Shown: positions 8,805-15,423, counted from the first letter of the stretch. The stretch is DNA of 19,933 nt from Rhodospirillaceae bacterium (GCA_018660965.1 JABJJH010000358.1:1-19933); one strand, 5' to 3'. A program made the numbers and translations. Notes: a model not told the origin generated them from the sequence alone.

Positions 8805-10985
8805 ATGGCCGAATACAGCTTATCCCGCGACAAAATAACCGGTTCGAATTGGCTTGCTCGCGGCGTGGTGTGGCCCGGTCGATTTATAGCCGACTCCTTT
8901 GCGAAAGAGCACGAACATTGGATCCTCTGGGCGCCGGTATTTTTCGGCGTTGGTGTCGGCGTGTATTTCGCCTTGATGACCGAGCCATCGCCATGGGTCG
9001 GTCCTGTTGTCGTTTTGTCGTGCGCAGTGTTGTTATGGTTTGGCAGGGGGAGCCAATTCGCCGTGTTGGTCGCGACGGCGATTGCATTTGCGGGAACAGG
9101 CTTTAGCGCGGCTCAGTTGAAATCTAATCTTGTAACGGCGCCCGTGCTGGAGCGGGCCTATGGGCCTGCCCCCGTCATTGGACGCATCGTAAAAATAGAA
9201 CGGTTGCCACGGGGACCGCGCGTATTGCTGGATCAGGTCGAATTACGCCGTATCCCGTCGGACCGAACACCGACTCTTGTACGCTTGCGGTTGCATCCCA
9301 AAGACCAGCCGGTTCTCGGTGAACGGATCGACGTGTTCGCGAAATTATCGCCCCCAGGCCGGCCGTCGCTTCCGGGCGGATACGATTTTCAACGCCGATC
9401 CTGGTTTGAAGGACTTGGCGCCGTTGGGTTTTCTATGGGCCGCGCCCGGCGACCGAACAGTACGCGCGTTGATGATGCGGCGGACGCTGGAATATGGTTC
9501 AGGCAAATTCGCCAATTGATATCGGATCGAATCCGCGTTGCGGTTCCAAACGCTTCCGGCGCAGTCGCCGCCGCATTGATAACGGGGGACCGCAGCGCGA
9601 TTCCGGAATCCGTCATGGCCGATATGCGCGATTCTGGTTTGGCGCATTTGCTGGCGATTTCGGGACTTCATCTTGGGCTGGTCGCGACGATCCTGTTCTT
9701 TTCCGCCCGTGCGGTTTTAGCGTTTCACGAACGGACCGCGTTATATTGGCCGATTAAGAAAATCGCCGCCTTGGCGGCATTCGCGGGAACCTTCGGATAC
9801 CTGTTGTTGACGGGCGGAACCGTGCCGACGCAGCGCGCTTTTCTTATGACAGCGTTGGCGTTGCTCGCCATTGTGCTTGATCGGTCGCCCTTTTCACTGC
9901 GCCTGGTCGCCTTTGGCGCATTGGTGATTTTGGTGATTGCCCCGGAAGCCATGTTGGGCGCCAGTTTTCAAATGTCCTTCGCAGCTGTCACCGCGTTGAT
10001 CGCAGCCTATGAATCGCTTGGAGACCGGTTAACATCCTGGCTCTATGGCGGGGGACCTGTGCGCCGGGCGCTGACGTATCTGATCGGCGTCGCCTTGACG
10101 ACGATCATCGCCAGCGCCGCCACTGGTATTTTCGCGGCCCATCATTTCGGACGCATTGCGTATTTCGGGTTGGCTGCGAACTTGATCGCGGTGCCTGTGA
10201 CCGCGATCTGGGTCATGCCGTGGGCGATCATCTCGATTGTGTTGTTTCCGTTTGGCTTGGAAGGCTATGCGCTGGCTCCCATGGCGGCGGGCATCGATGT
10301 TATCACGACTATTGCGCATCATGTCGCCGCGTTGCCGGGGGCGGTTGGTCATGTACGGACGGGACCCACGTTTGGCATCGCCTTGGTTGCGTTGGGCGGG
10401 TTGTGGTTATGTCTGTGGCGGGGACGATGGCGATACATCGGTCTCATTGGCATTGTGGGTGGCGTGCTGTCGGGCAGCGTTGTGGCGGCGCCGGATATCT
10501 TGATTTCCGAGTCGGGACGCCTGGCGGCGGTTCGTTTGGATGACGGCCGCTACGTGCTTTCAAACACATTACGCGAAAAATTTTCCGCAGGGCAATGGTT
10601 GCGCTTGGCGGGGCAAGATCGAAAAGAGCTGTGGGGACTGGGTTCCGGTTCCGGGTCCAGCGCCACCGCCAAGTGCGATCCGTTAGGGTGTATCGCGCGC
10701 GTTAAGGGAAAAGTTGTCGCCTATGTTCGGGATGAACGCGCCTTGTCCGATGACTGTGTCGCGGCGGATATCGTGATCAGCGCCACGCCGGTTCGCCATA
10801 AATGTCCGTCCGCCATCGCGGTTGTCGACAAGTTCGATTTATGGCGCAACGGCGCACATGCGATTTATCTAACCGATCAAGGCGTTAAAACCGACAACAT
10901 CTCGCAGCGCCATGGCGTTCGTCCCTGGTCGACGAAGCGTCCACCGCCACGGCAGCGCTTTAATAGCGCCGTATCAAACCGATAA
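8805..10985 (+). CDS. comEC: ComEC/Rec2 family competence protein (DNA uptake channel)
   Basis: ComEC is the inner membrane channel that takes single-stranded DNA into the cytoplasm during transformation. The 726-residue protein has N-terminal membrane segments and an OB-like DUF4131 region (residues ~30-200, with PVIGRIVKIERLPRGPRVLL), then the polytopic Competence domain with the hallmark MADMRDSGLAHLLAISGLHLGL (about residues 270-292) and several hydrophobic helices to ~560. The C-terminal ~150 residues resemble the reduced, non-canonical C-terminus of alphaproteobacterial ComEC proteins; I see no HxHxDH metallo-beta-lactamase motif. The last 26 bases overlap a leftover lexA 3' end on the other strand. 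Parts of this gene are repeated at 11847-12101 (see there). Confidence 0.93.
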   Translation: MAEYSLSRDKITGSNWLARGVVWPGRFIADSFAKEHEHWILWAPVFFGVGVGVYFALMTEPSPWVGPVVVLSCAVLLWFGRGSQFAVLVATAIAFAGTGFSAAQLKSNLVTAPVLERAYGPAPVIGRIVKIERLPRGPRVLLDQVELRRIPSDRTPTLVRLRLHPKDQPVLGERIDVFAKLSPPGRPSLPGGYDFQRRSWFEGLGAVGFSMGRARRPNSTRVDDAADAGIWFRQIRQLISDRIRVAVPNASGAVAAALITGDRSAIPESVMADMRDSGLAHLLAISGLHLGLVATILFFSARAVLAFHERTALYWPIKKIAALAAFAGTFGYLLLTGGTVPTQRAFLMTALALLAIVLDRSPFSLRLVAFGALVILVIAPEAMLGASFQMSFAAVTALIAAYESLGDRLTSWLYGGGPVRRALTYLIGVALTTIIASAATGIFAAHHFGRIAYFGLAANLIAVPVTAIWVMPWAIISIVLFPFGLEGYALAPMAAGIDVITTIAHHVAALPGAVGHVRTGPTFGIALVALGGLWLCLWRGRWRYIGLIGIVGGVLSGSVVAAPDILISESGRLAAVRLDDGRYVLSNTLREKFSAGQWLRLAGQDRKELWGLGSGSGSSATAKCDPLGCIARVKGKVVAYVRDERALSDDCVAADIVISATPVRHKCPSAIAVVDKFDLWRNGAHAIYLTDQGVKTDNISQRHGVRPWSTKRPPPRQRFNSAVSNR

Positions 10986-11047
10986 GACGGCCTTGCACCT
11001 GGACCCGGTCGGGACCAAAAATTCGCGTTTCGTATTTCTGGTTTGCG
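10930..11047. repeat. Copy A of the duplicated comEC-lexA 3' junction
   Basis: These 118 bases match 12046-12163 without gaps, with 7 mismatches (about 94% identity, counted by eye). Both copies hold the last codons of comEC on + and the last codons of lexA on -. The match stops abruptly at 11047, where AT-rich foreign-looking DNA begins. Confidence 0.93.
10960..11047 (-). pseudogene. lexA 3'-end remnant (copy A)
   Basis: Read on the minus strand this encodes the last 28 residues of LexA (ANQKYETRIFGPDRVQVQGR and LIGLIRRY) followed by the stop codon, differing from the intact lexA at 12076-12774 by one residue (Glu for Lys) and two silent changes. Upstream of 11047 the LexA homology ends at once, so it cannot be a functional gene. 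It is evidence that comEC and lexA originally overlapped at their 3' ends. Confidence 0.88.
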
Positions 11048-11159
11048 TGGCTACCTCGGGTTAAGCACTTTTCCCTGTTTAGGTATAAATCTACCGCGTC
11101 CGTTTGTGCGACCAATTCCTCGGTGATTGCCTATGGAATAGGCTAGGATGACAGCTGAA

Positions 11160-11196
11160 GGAGAAATTCGTGATACAAGAGTTATTTGCTTGTTGA
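11160..11196 (+). other. Ribosome binding site and 8-codon frame (possible truncated gene start)
   Basis: AAGGAG (about 11159-11164) lies 5 bases before a GTG at 11170 that opens a frame VIQELFAC ending at a TGA at 11194-11196, exactly where the tandem array begins. The site is a textbook ribosome binding site with no long gene behind it. The simplest reading is the 5' end of a gene cut off by the array; a genuine leader peptide is possible but unsupported. Confidence 0.35.
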
Positions 11197-11434
11197 GAGA
11201 TTTAATTACGTATGGAGTGATTTAATAGCTTGTTGAAAGATTTAATTACGTGTTGCAACAAGATTTAATTACGTGTTGCAAAATTTAATTACGTGTTGCA
11301 ACAAGATTTAATTGCGTGTTGCAAAATTTAATTACGTGTCGAAAGATTTAATTACGTGTTGCAACAAGATTTAATTACGTGTCGAAAGATTTAATTACGT
11401 GTTGCAACAAGATTTAATTGCGTTTAACGCAAAT
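11180..11434. repeat. Tandem array of twelve 20/23-bp AT-rich units without spacers
   Basis: Units start at 11180, 11200, 11220, 11240, 11263, 11283, 11306, 11326, 11346, 11369, 11389 and 11412. Each has the core ATTTAATTACGTG plus one of three tails: TTGCAACAAG (23-bp unit), TTGCAAA (20 bp) or TCGAAAG (20 bp). From 11240 on, 23-bp and 20-bp units mostly alternate, giving a 43-bp higher-order period. The 23-bp units contain the perfect palindrome TGTTGCAACA. The first three units and the last are degenerate, as is usual at array edges. Unit lengths are not multiples of 3, so it is not protein-coding. There are no unique spacers, so it is not a CRISPR. It resembles iterons or a regulator-binding array. 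Confidence 0.93.
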
Positions 11435-11474
11435 ATTTATATACTGATGAATAACATAAGTGTGGATTATGTTA
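11418..11474. repeat. Two perfect inverted repeats at the right edge of the array, one enclosing a DnaA-box-like sequence
   Basis: TTGCGTT-T-AACGCAA (11418-11432) has 7-bp arms. TAACATAA-N7-TTATGTTA (11452-11474) has 8-bp arms. The second contains TGTGGATTA (11461-11469), one mismatch from the DnaA box TGTGGATAA. AT-rich sequence (AAATATTTATATACTG) lies between them. Such dyads next to direct repeats are common in origins and in promoter-operator regions; which applies is not decided by the sequence. Confidence 0.6.
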
Positions 11475-11483
11475 GAAATGAGA

Positions 11484-11597
11484 AGCCCCCCATCCTGTTG
11501 GAACAGGATGAGGGCTGGTAGCCTGGCAGCTAACTATCTCACCGAGACGCTTACATGAACGCCGGGGTTTGGACGCCCGGATAATGTGCGCTCGTTC
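11484..11597 (-). ncRNA. Candidate structured small RNA of unknown family
   Basis: Stem-forming elements are packed here. The strongest is AGCCC/GGGCT (11484-11488 with 11512-11516) stacked on CATCCTGTT/AACAGGATG (11491-11499 with 11502-11510). Others are TCTC-ACC-GAGA (11537-11547), CCGGG/CCCGG (11562-11566 with 11576-11580) and an outer GAACG/CGTTC (11557-11561 with 11593-11597). On the minus strand the strong hairpin is followed by TTCTCATTTCT, weakly terminator-like, and an SOS box plus TATATA lie upstream, so the minus strand is preferred. I recognise no Rfam family. Orientation and even transcription are inference. Confidence 0.35.
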
Positions 11598-11632
11598 TAT
11601 CTATATATCAGATCCTTCGTCTCTTTCATACG

Positions 11633-11647
11633 GAACAAATGCAGAAC
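11633..11647. promoter_or_regulatory. Second SOS box (LexA-type GAAC-N7-GAAC) inside the insertion
   Basis: GAAC-AAATGCA-GAAC is a perfect match to the alphaproteobacterial LexA operator and shares its flanks (preceding G, following ATG) with the box upstream of lexA. No sizeable gene follows on either side. To the left, on the minus strand, is the candidate structured RNA; to the right, on plus, only very short frames occur, one of 14 codons and hydrophobic (MLFNIFLLVVRVKL). The 8 fixed bases could arise by chance about once in tens of kilobases, so function is probable rather than certain. Confidence 0.55.
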
Positions 11648-11846
11648 ATGGTCGAAAAGTATGCTTTTTAATATTTTTCTGTTAGTAGTTAGAGTCAAAT
11701 TGTAAGCAAGGGTATTAAGTAGGAGATAGCAGGGAAAGACGATTTTTCGCTTTTGGCCACTGCTCCATTAAAACCCCGCTAAGAACATTTGAAATATATA
11801 ACATACTGAAAAACAACAGTAGGTTATCTAAAAATAGATCCACGTT

Positions 11847-12101
11847 ATGCGCGATTCTGATTTGGCGCATTTGCTTACGATTTCGGAACTTCGTCATGGG
11901 CTGGTCGCGAGGATCATGTTCTTTTCAGCGCGCGCGGTTTTCGCGGCTCACGAACGCACCGCGTTATATTGGCCAATCAAGGAAATATCCGCCTTGGCGG
12001 CATTCGGAACCTTCAGATACCTGTTGTTGACGGACGGAACCGTGCCGACGAGGCGTCCACCGCCTCGGCAACGCCTTAATACCGCCGTATCAAACCGATA
12101 A
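11847..12101 (+). pseudogene. comEC remnant (copy B) with internal deletion
   Basis: An 84-codon frame made of two pieces of comEC. Bases 11847-12050 match 9624-9830 (22 mismatches and one 3-base deletion, about 89% identity by eye). Bases 12046-12101 match the last codons at 10930-10985. The 1104 bp between them is missing, joined at a shared CGACG, and the join keeps the frame. The conserved motif HLLAISGLHLGL has become HLLTISELRHGL, and most changes alter residues, so selection on the channel function has been lost. There is no Shine-Dalgarno before its ATG. It could be translated, but only one or two membrane helices remain. Confidence 0.88.
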
Positions 12102-12163
12102 GGCGGCCTTGCACCTGGACCCGGTCGGGACCAAAAATTCGCGTTTTGTATTTCTGGTTTGCG
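12046..12163. repeat. Copy B of the duplicated comEC-lexA 3' junction
   Basis: Partner of 10930-11047 at a constant offset of 1116 bases, with 7 mismatches in 118. Here the lexA side continues into the intact lexA gene and the comEC side into the deleted remnant. Confidence 0.93.
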
Positions 12164-12774
12164 GGTTCCAGCGCGATGGAGTTTCCCTTGCGCCGCATTC
12201 GTTTCAACGTCACTTCGTACTCATCCACCAACGCCACGACGACGACGCCGTTTTCCGCGACATCGCAGCGTTGGATGATGACCGTGTCGCCGTCGAGAAT
12301 TCCGGCGTCGACCATGGAATCCCCTTCGACTTCAAGCGCGTAATGATCGCCGCCCCGCAACATGCTGGCGGGCACGTCGACCGCGGTTGATTGATCCCTT
12401 ATCGCTTCTATGGGCGTGCCGGCGGCGATGCGCCCGTAGAGGGGAAGGGGCACGACATTGTGGGAGTCGACGGCAGTGGGCGGCGGTGGCGCATACCCGT
12501 CGTTGCTGACAATTGTTGGCGAAAAACCGCTGCGCGCGCCCAGACCGGCGGATTCGGCGTTTTCCGGCAACCGAAGGATTTCCAACGCTCGCGCCTTGTG
12601 CGGCAGTCGTCGAATATATCCACGTTCCTCCAGCCCGGTAATGAGTCTGTGAATGCCTGACTTTGATTTTAAGTGTAGCGCTTCCTTCATTTCATCGAAG
12701 GAGGGCGAAATGCCGGTTTCGTTCAGTCGTTTCTGAATATAAACGAGCAATTCATATTGTTTACGCGTAAGCAT
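12076..12774 (-). CDS. lexA: SOS response repressor LexA
   Basis: LexA represses DNA damage genes and cleaves itself when RecA filaments form. The 232-residue protein has an N-terminal winged helix (LTRKQYELLVYIQKRLNETG, with the recognition helix near KSKSGIHRLITGLEERGYIRR, residues ~37-57), a proline-rich linker (~85-108) and a C-terminal S24 peptidase domain. Cleavage site Ala118-Gly119 (RIAAGTP), nucleophile Ser153 (EGDSMVDAG) and Lys191 (EVTLKRM) are all present. The start is the ATG at 12774, with GAGGGTGG just upstream; the frame is open to 12831 but those residues do not fit LexA. It has its own SOS box (12861-12875), so it is autoregulated. Its last bases overlap the comEC remnant. 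Confidence 0.97.
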   Translation of the reverse strand: MLTRKQYELLVYIQKRLNETGISPSFDEMKEALHLKSKSGIHRLITGLEERGYIRRLPHKARALEILRLPENAESAGLGARSGFSPTIVSNDGYAPPPPTAVDSHNVVPLPLYGRIAAGTPIEAIRDQSTAVDVPASMLRGGDHYALEVEGDSMVDAGILDGDTVIIQRCDVAENGVVVVALVDEYEVTLKRMRRKGNSIALEPANQKYKTRIFGPDRVQVQGRLIGLIRRY

Positions 12775-12860
12775 GGTCCACCCTCGAATTCGGATATGCG
12801 AGAAAATGACGTTTGCTTGTCCGCACACCACATATAGAACAAAACAACAACATAACGCAT

Positions 12861-12875
12861 GTTCTAGTTTAGTTC
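12861..12875 (-). promoter_or_regulatory. SOS box of lexA (GAAC-N7-GAAC)
   Basis: On the minus strand the sequence is GAAC-TAAACTA-GAAC, a perfect alphaproteobacterial LexA operator, about 87 bases upstream of the lexA ATG and downstream of the moeA stop. It shows that lexA is autoregulated from its own promoter rather than only read from the moeA transcript. The promoter hexamers themselves are not clear. Confidence 0.85.
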
Positions 12876-12918
12876 CCTGAATCCGTCAAGCGGAATATGA
12901 ATAATGGAACATCAGGTC

Positions 12919-14133
12919 TTAAATTCGGACCAAACCGTTCGGCATTGGCAGGATATCGACGGTCGATCCTACCTTCAACGCAGGCGCATGGGGCGATCGA
13001 ACGACAAGGCAGTCGGCCTGCACCAGACGGGACAACATGGAACTGTCTTGTTTGGAAAATGGCGTCGCAACCTGAACGCCATTGTCGTCCCGGCTCAATT
13101 GCGCCCGAAGGTAATCCTCACGCTGATCGTTTTTACCCAGGTCAACGCCCAGCGTCGCTGTTTCCCGTGTTACGTCGAGTTCGCTTTGACCCAGCATTTT
13201 TCGAAGGGCGGGGATTAGAAAGATGATGCCGCACACCAGCGTTGAAACAGGGTTGCCGGGAAGACCCAATAGCGGGGTACCTTTTATGTCGCCAAATATG
13301 AGCGGTTTGCCGGGCCGCATGGCTATTTTCCAGAAATCGATCTCCAATCCATCCTTGCGCAGAACCGATTGAATGAGGTCGTGATCGCCGACTGACGCGC
13401 CGCCGGTCGTCACCAACATGTCGGCCCCGTGCGCCGCCGCCGCCATTGCGCTCAACTCGTTGCTTTCATCCGGCGCAATGCCCAGCAGAATTGGCTCCGC
13501 CCCCGACGCTTCAACCATCGCCGCCAGGGCGAGGCTGTTGGAACTAACGATTTGATTTGGCCCCACGGGATCGCCCGGCATGACAATTTCATCCCCGGTG
13601 GCAAGGATCGCAATGCGTGGTTTACGCCGCACAGACAGCCACGGGACGTTCATCGCCGCCGCCATCCCGACATTGCGCGCGGTCAGGACATCACCCGCCT
13701 GCAGAATTATGTCGCCGGTTCGAAAATCCAGTCCCGCTGGTCTTACATAGTGACCTGTCGGGGATGATTCCTTGACGGTGACCGTGGAACCGTCGGAATC
13801 CGTGTCTTCCTGAATGACAATAGCGTCAGCGCCATCGGGGACGGGGCCGCCCGTGAATATACGAACCGCTTCTCCCGGGGCCAGGGTGTCGTCGTGGGCG
13901 CCGCCAGCAGGCGCGTGTCCGGCGATTTTCAACGTTACGGGAACAGTGACGACATCGGCGGCGCGCACGGCGTATCCATCCATCGCGGAAACCGCGGTTG
14001 GCGGTTGGGTGCGCCGGGACGCTATGTCCTCGGCCAGAACACGACCCAGCCCATTCGACAAGCCGATTTGTTCGGCGGGCATGGGCGTTATCGCGGCGAG
14101 AATTCGCTCGCGGGCTTCTTCAACACTTAACAT
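12919..14133 (-). CDS. moeA: Molybdopterin molybdenumtransferase MoeA
   Basis: MoeA inserts molybdate into adenylylated molybdopterin, the last step of molybdenum cofactor synthesis. The 404-residue protein shows the family blocks in order: MLSVEEARERIL at the N-terminus, AMDGYAVRAAD (~50-60), IFTGGPVPDGADAIVIQED (~92-110), ILATGDEIVMPG in the MoCF-like domain, LVTTGGASVGDHDLI, MRPGKPLIFG and LLGLPGNPVSTLV, then the C-terminal beta domain. Its ATG overlaps the moaC stop (TGATG), which means coupled translation with moaC. It is the last gene of the trpG-trpD-trpC-moaC-moeA block; lexA follows with its own promoter. Confidence 0.96.
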   Translation of the reverse strand: MLSVEEARERILAAITPMPAEQIGLSNGLGRVLAEDIASRRTQPPTAVSAMDGYAVRAADVVTVPVTLKIAGHAPAGGAHDDTLAPGEAVRIFTGGPVPDGADAIVIQEDTDSDGSTVTVKESSPTGHYVRPAGLDFRTGDIILQAGDVLTARNVGMAAAMNVPWLSVRRKPRIAILATGDEIVMPGDPVGPNQIVSSNSLALAAMVEASGAEPILLGIAPDESNELSAMAAAAHGADMLVTTGGASVGDHDLIQSVLRKDGLEIDFWKIAMRPGKPLIFGDIKGTPLLGLPGNPVSTLVCGIIFLIPALRKMLGQSELDVTRETATLGVDLGKNDQREDYLRAQLSRDDNGVQVATPFSKQDSSMLSRLVQADCLVVRSPHAPALKVGSTVDILPMPNGLVRI

Positions 14134-14612
14134 CAGGCGCCCTCGTAGGTTCCCGACTTGCCGCCGGATTTATGGGTGAGCCGTATTTCGGTAATTCGCA
14201 TGCCTCTGTCGACGGCCTTGCACATATCGTAAACCGTCAATGCGGCGACGGACACCGCCGTCAGGGCTTCCATTTCAACGCCGGTCTGGCCGTTTAACGC
14301 ACACCGCGCGGTGATTTCTACGGCGTTTCGATCTGGATTGATGGTGAGGTCAACCTTGACCGACGTCAGGGCCAGGGGATGGCAGAGGGGGATCAAATCC
14401 GGCGCCCGTTTCGCACCCATAATTCCGGCAAGCTGGGCTACGCTCAACACGTCGCCCTTTTTCATGGCGCCGTTTTGAATAAGATCAATTGTTTCGGGTT
14501 GCATCAAAATTGACCCGGCGGCGATGGCGACGCGATCCGTGCTGTCCTTGGCTGCGACATCGACCATGATGGCGTTACCGTCCTTGTCGAAATGGGTCAG
14601 ATCCGAAGACAT
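14133..14612 (-). CDS. moaC: Cyclic pyranopterin monophosphate synthase MoaC
   Basis: MoaC converts 3',8-cyclo-7,8-dihydro-GTP, made by MoaA, to cyclic pyranopterin monophosphate in molybdenum cofactor synthesis. The 159-residue product begins LTHFDKDGNAIMVDVAAKDS and carries the active-site blocks LIPLCHPLALTSVKVDL and GVEMEALTAVSVAALTVYDMCKAVDRGM, with the KSGGKSGTY C-terminal motif. The ATG at 14612 is chosen because the extra 20 residues of the longer frame (to 14672) are arginine-rich, antisense-like and unconserved; AGGAC lies 9 bases upstream. It is 10 bp after trpC, within the operon. Confidence 0.96.
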   Translation of the reverse strand: MSSDLTHFDKDGNAIMVDVAAKDSTDRVAIAAGSILMQPETIDLIQNGAMKKGDVLSVAQLAGIMGAKRAPDLIPLCHPLALTSVKVDLTINPDRNAVEITARCALNGQTGVEMEALTAVSVAALTVYDMCKAVDRGMRITEIRLTHKSGGKSGTYEGA

Positions 14613-14622
14613 GGCTGGTGTC

Positions 14623-15423
14623 CTACGCCGCGACGGGGGCGGCGAGAATCGCTTCCGTCGCCGCCCGGACATCGCTTTGGCGCATCAGCGACTCGCCAAT
14701 AAGGAAGCATCGCACGCCGACAGCCGCGCAACGGGCCAGGTCATCGGGCGATCCCAAACCACTTTCGCCCACGGCGATCCGGTCGCCCGGTACGTCCCGC
14801 GCCAGGGTTTCGGTAGTGGAAAGATCAACGGCCAGCGTTTTCAGGTTGCGGTTATTGACGCCGATGAGCGGTGATTTCAGGCGCAACGCTCGCTCCAATT
14901 CCGATTCGTTATGCACCTCGATAAGAACATCCATTCCCAGATCAAACGCCAGGGATTCCAAGTCTTGCGCGACATCGTCGTCCAGCGCCGCCATGATTAA
15001 AAGGATGCAGTCGGCGCCAATAGCGCGGGCTTCATACACCTGGTAGGGGTCCAGCATGAAATCCTTGCGCAAGACAGGCAACGATGTCGCCGCGCGGGCC
15101 GCCGTCAAATAGTCATTCTGTCCCTGAAAATAAGGCCCGTCGGTCAAGACCGACAAACATGCGGCCCCACCGGCTTCGTAGTCCTTCGCGAGGGACGCGG
15201 GGTCGAAGTCCGGTCGGATCAATCCCTTGCTGGGCGACGCCTTTTTCAGTTCCGCAATCAGGCCGTAACCGTCGCTCGAGTGGTCCTTCAGGCGATTTGC
15301 GAACCCACGTGGGGCCGGTCCCTGAGACGCCATGATTTTTATGTCCGATAGCGGGCGATGCGCCTTCAATTCCGCGACGTGTTGGCGCTTGTCACCGCAA
15401 ATTCGTTCCAGAACATCGCTCAT
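14623..15423 (-). CDS. trpC: Indole-3-glycerol phosphate synthase
   Basis: TrpC closes the indole ring from carboxyphenylaminodeoxyribulose phosphate in tryptophan synthesis. The 266-residue TIM barrel has AELKKASPSKGLIR (catalytic Glu58 and Lys60), LSVLTDGPYFQGQNDYL, VLRKDFMLDPYQVYEARAIGAD (catalytic Lys120), GVNNRNLKTLAVDL and GESGLGSPDDL, all expected for a monofunctional TrpC. Its ATG lies within the trpD stop (ATGA, 4-base overlap), so trpD and trpC are coupled. It is not fused to TrpF. Confidence 0.97.
   Translation of the reverse strand: MSDVLERICGDKRQHVAELKAHRPLSDIKIMASQGPAPRGFANRLKDHSSDGYGLIAELKKASPSKGLIRPDFDPASLAKDYEAGGAACLSVLTDGPYFQGQNDYLTAARAATSLPVLRKDFMLDPYQVYEARAIGADCILLIMAALDDDVAQDLESLAFDLGMDVLIEVHNESELERALRLKSPLIGVNNRNLKTLAVDLSTTETLARDVPGDRIAVGESGLGSPDDLARCAAVGVRCFLIGESLMRQSDVRAATEAILAAPVAA

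Larger units (their letters stand above)
11048..11846. other. AT-rich insertion between the two comEC-lexA junction copies
   Basis: About 800 bp, clearly richer in A+T than the flanks, with no open frame that looks like a conserved gene. It holds, left to right: a 6-bp-arm dyad GCCTAT-GGA-ATAGGC near 11130-11145, a strong Shine-Dalgarno before a tiny GTG frame, a tandem repeat array, three inverted repeats, stem-rich sequence, an SOS box, and a short AT-rich stretch ending in a small hairpin ATCTA-AAAA-TAGAT near 11827-11840. No terminal inverted repeats or target duplication of insertion-sequence type are visible at its ends. Confidence 0.75.

Noticed and set aside
11180..11434. CRISPR array
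   Set aside because: Units follow each other with no unique spacers, the repeats are 20-23 bp with variable tails, and no cas gene is near.
11520..11600. tRNA or 5S rRNA fragment (GCCTGGCAGC, GGTTTGGAC look)
   Set aside because: No T-loop GTTCRA pattern, no cloverleaf pairing, and no match to the 5S conserved core such as CCGAAC.
11660..11705. TisB-like SOS-induced hydrophobic toxin (14 codons, MLFNIFLLVVRVKL)
   Set aside because: It is close to the SOS box and hydrophobic, but too short for a membrane-spanning toxin, lacks a good ribosome binding site and could easily arise in AT-rich DNA.
11048..11846. Insertion sequence or transposon
   Set aside because: No transposase or integrase frame, no terminal inverted repeats and no short target duplication are visible; the flanking duplication is of gene ends about 100-200 bp long and diverged.
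11715..11897. 60-codon minus-strand frame as a gene
   Set aside because: Its start lies in antisense comEC remnant and the rest in AT-rich sequence with no recognisable domain or ribosome binding site; the composition looks accidental.
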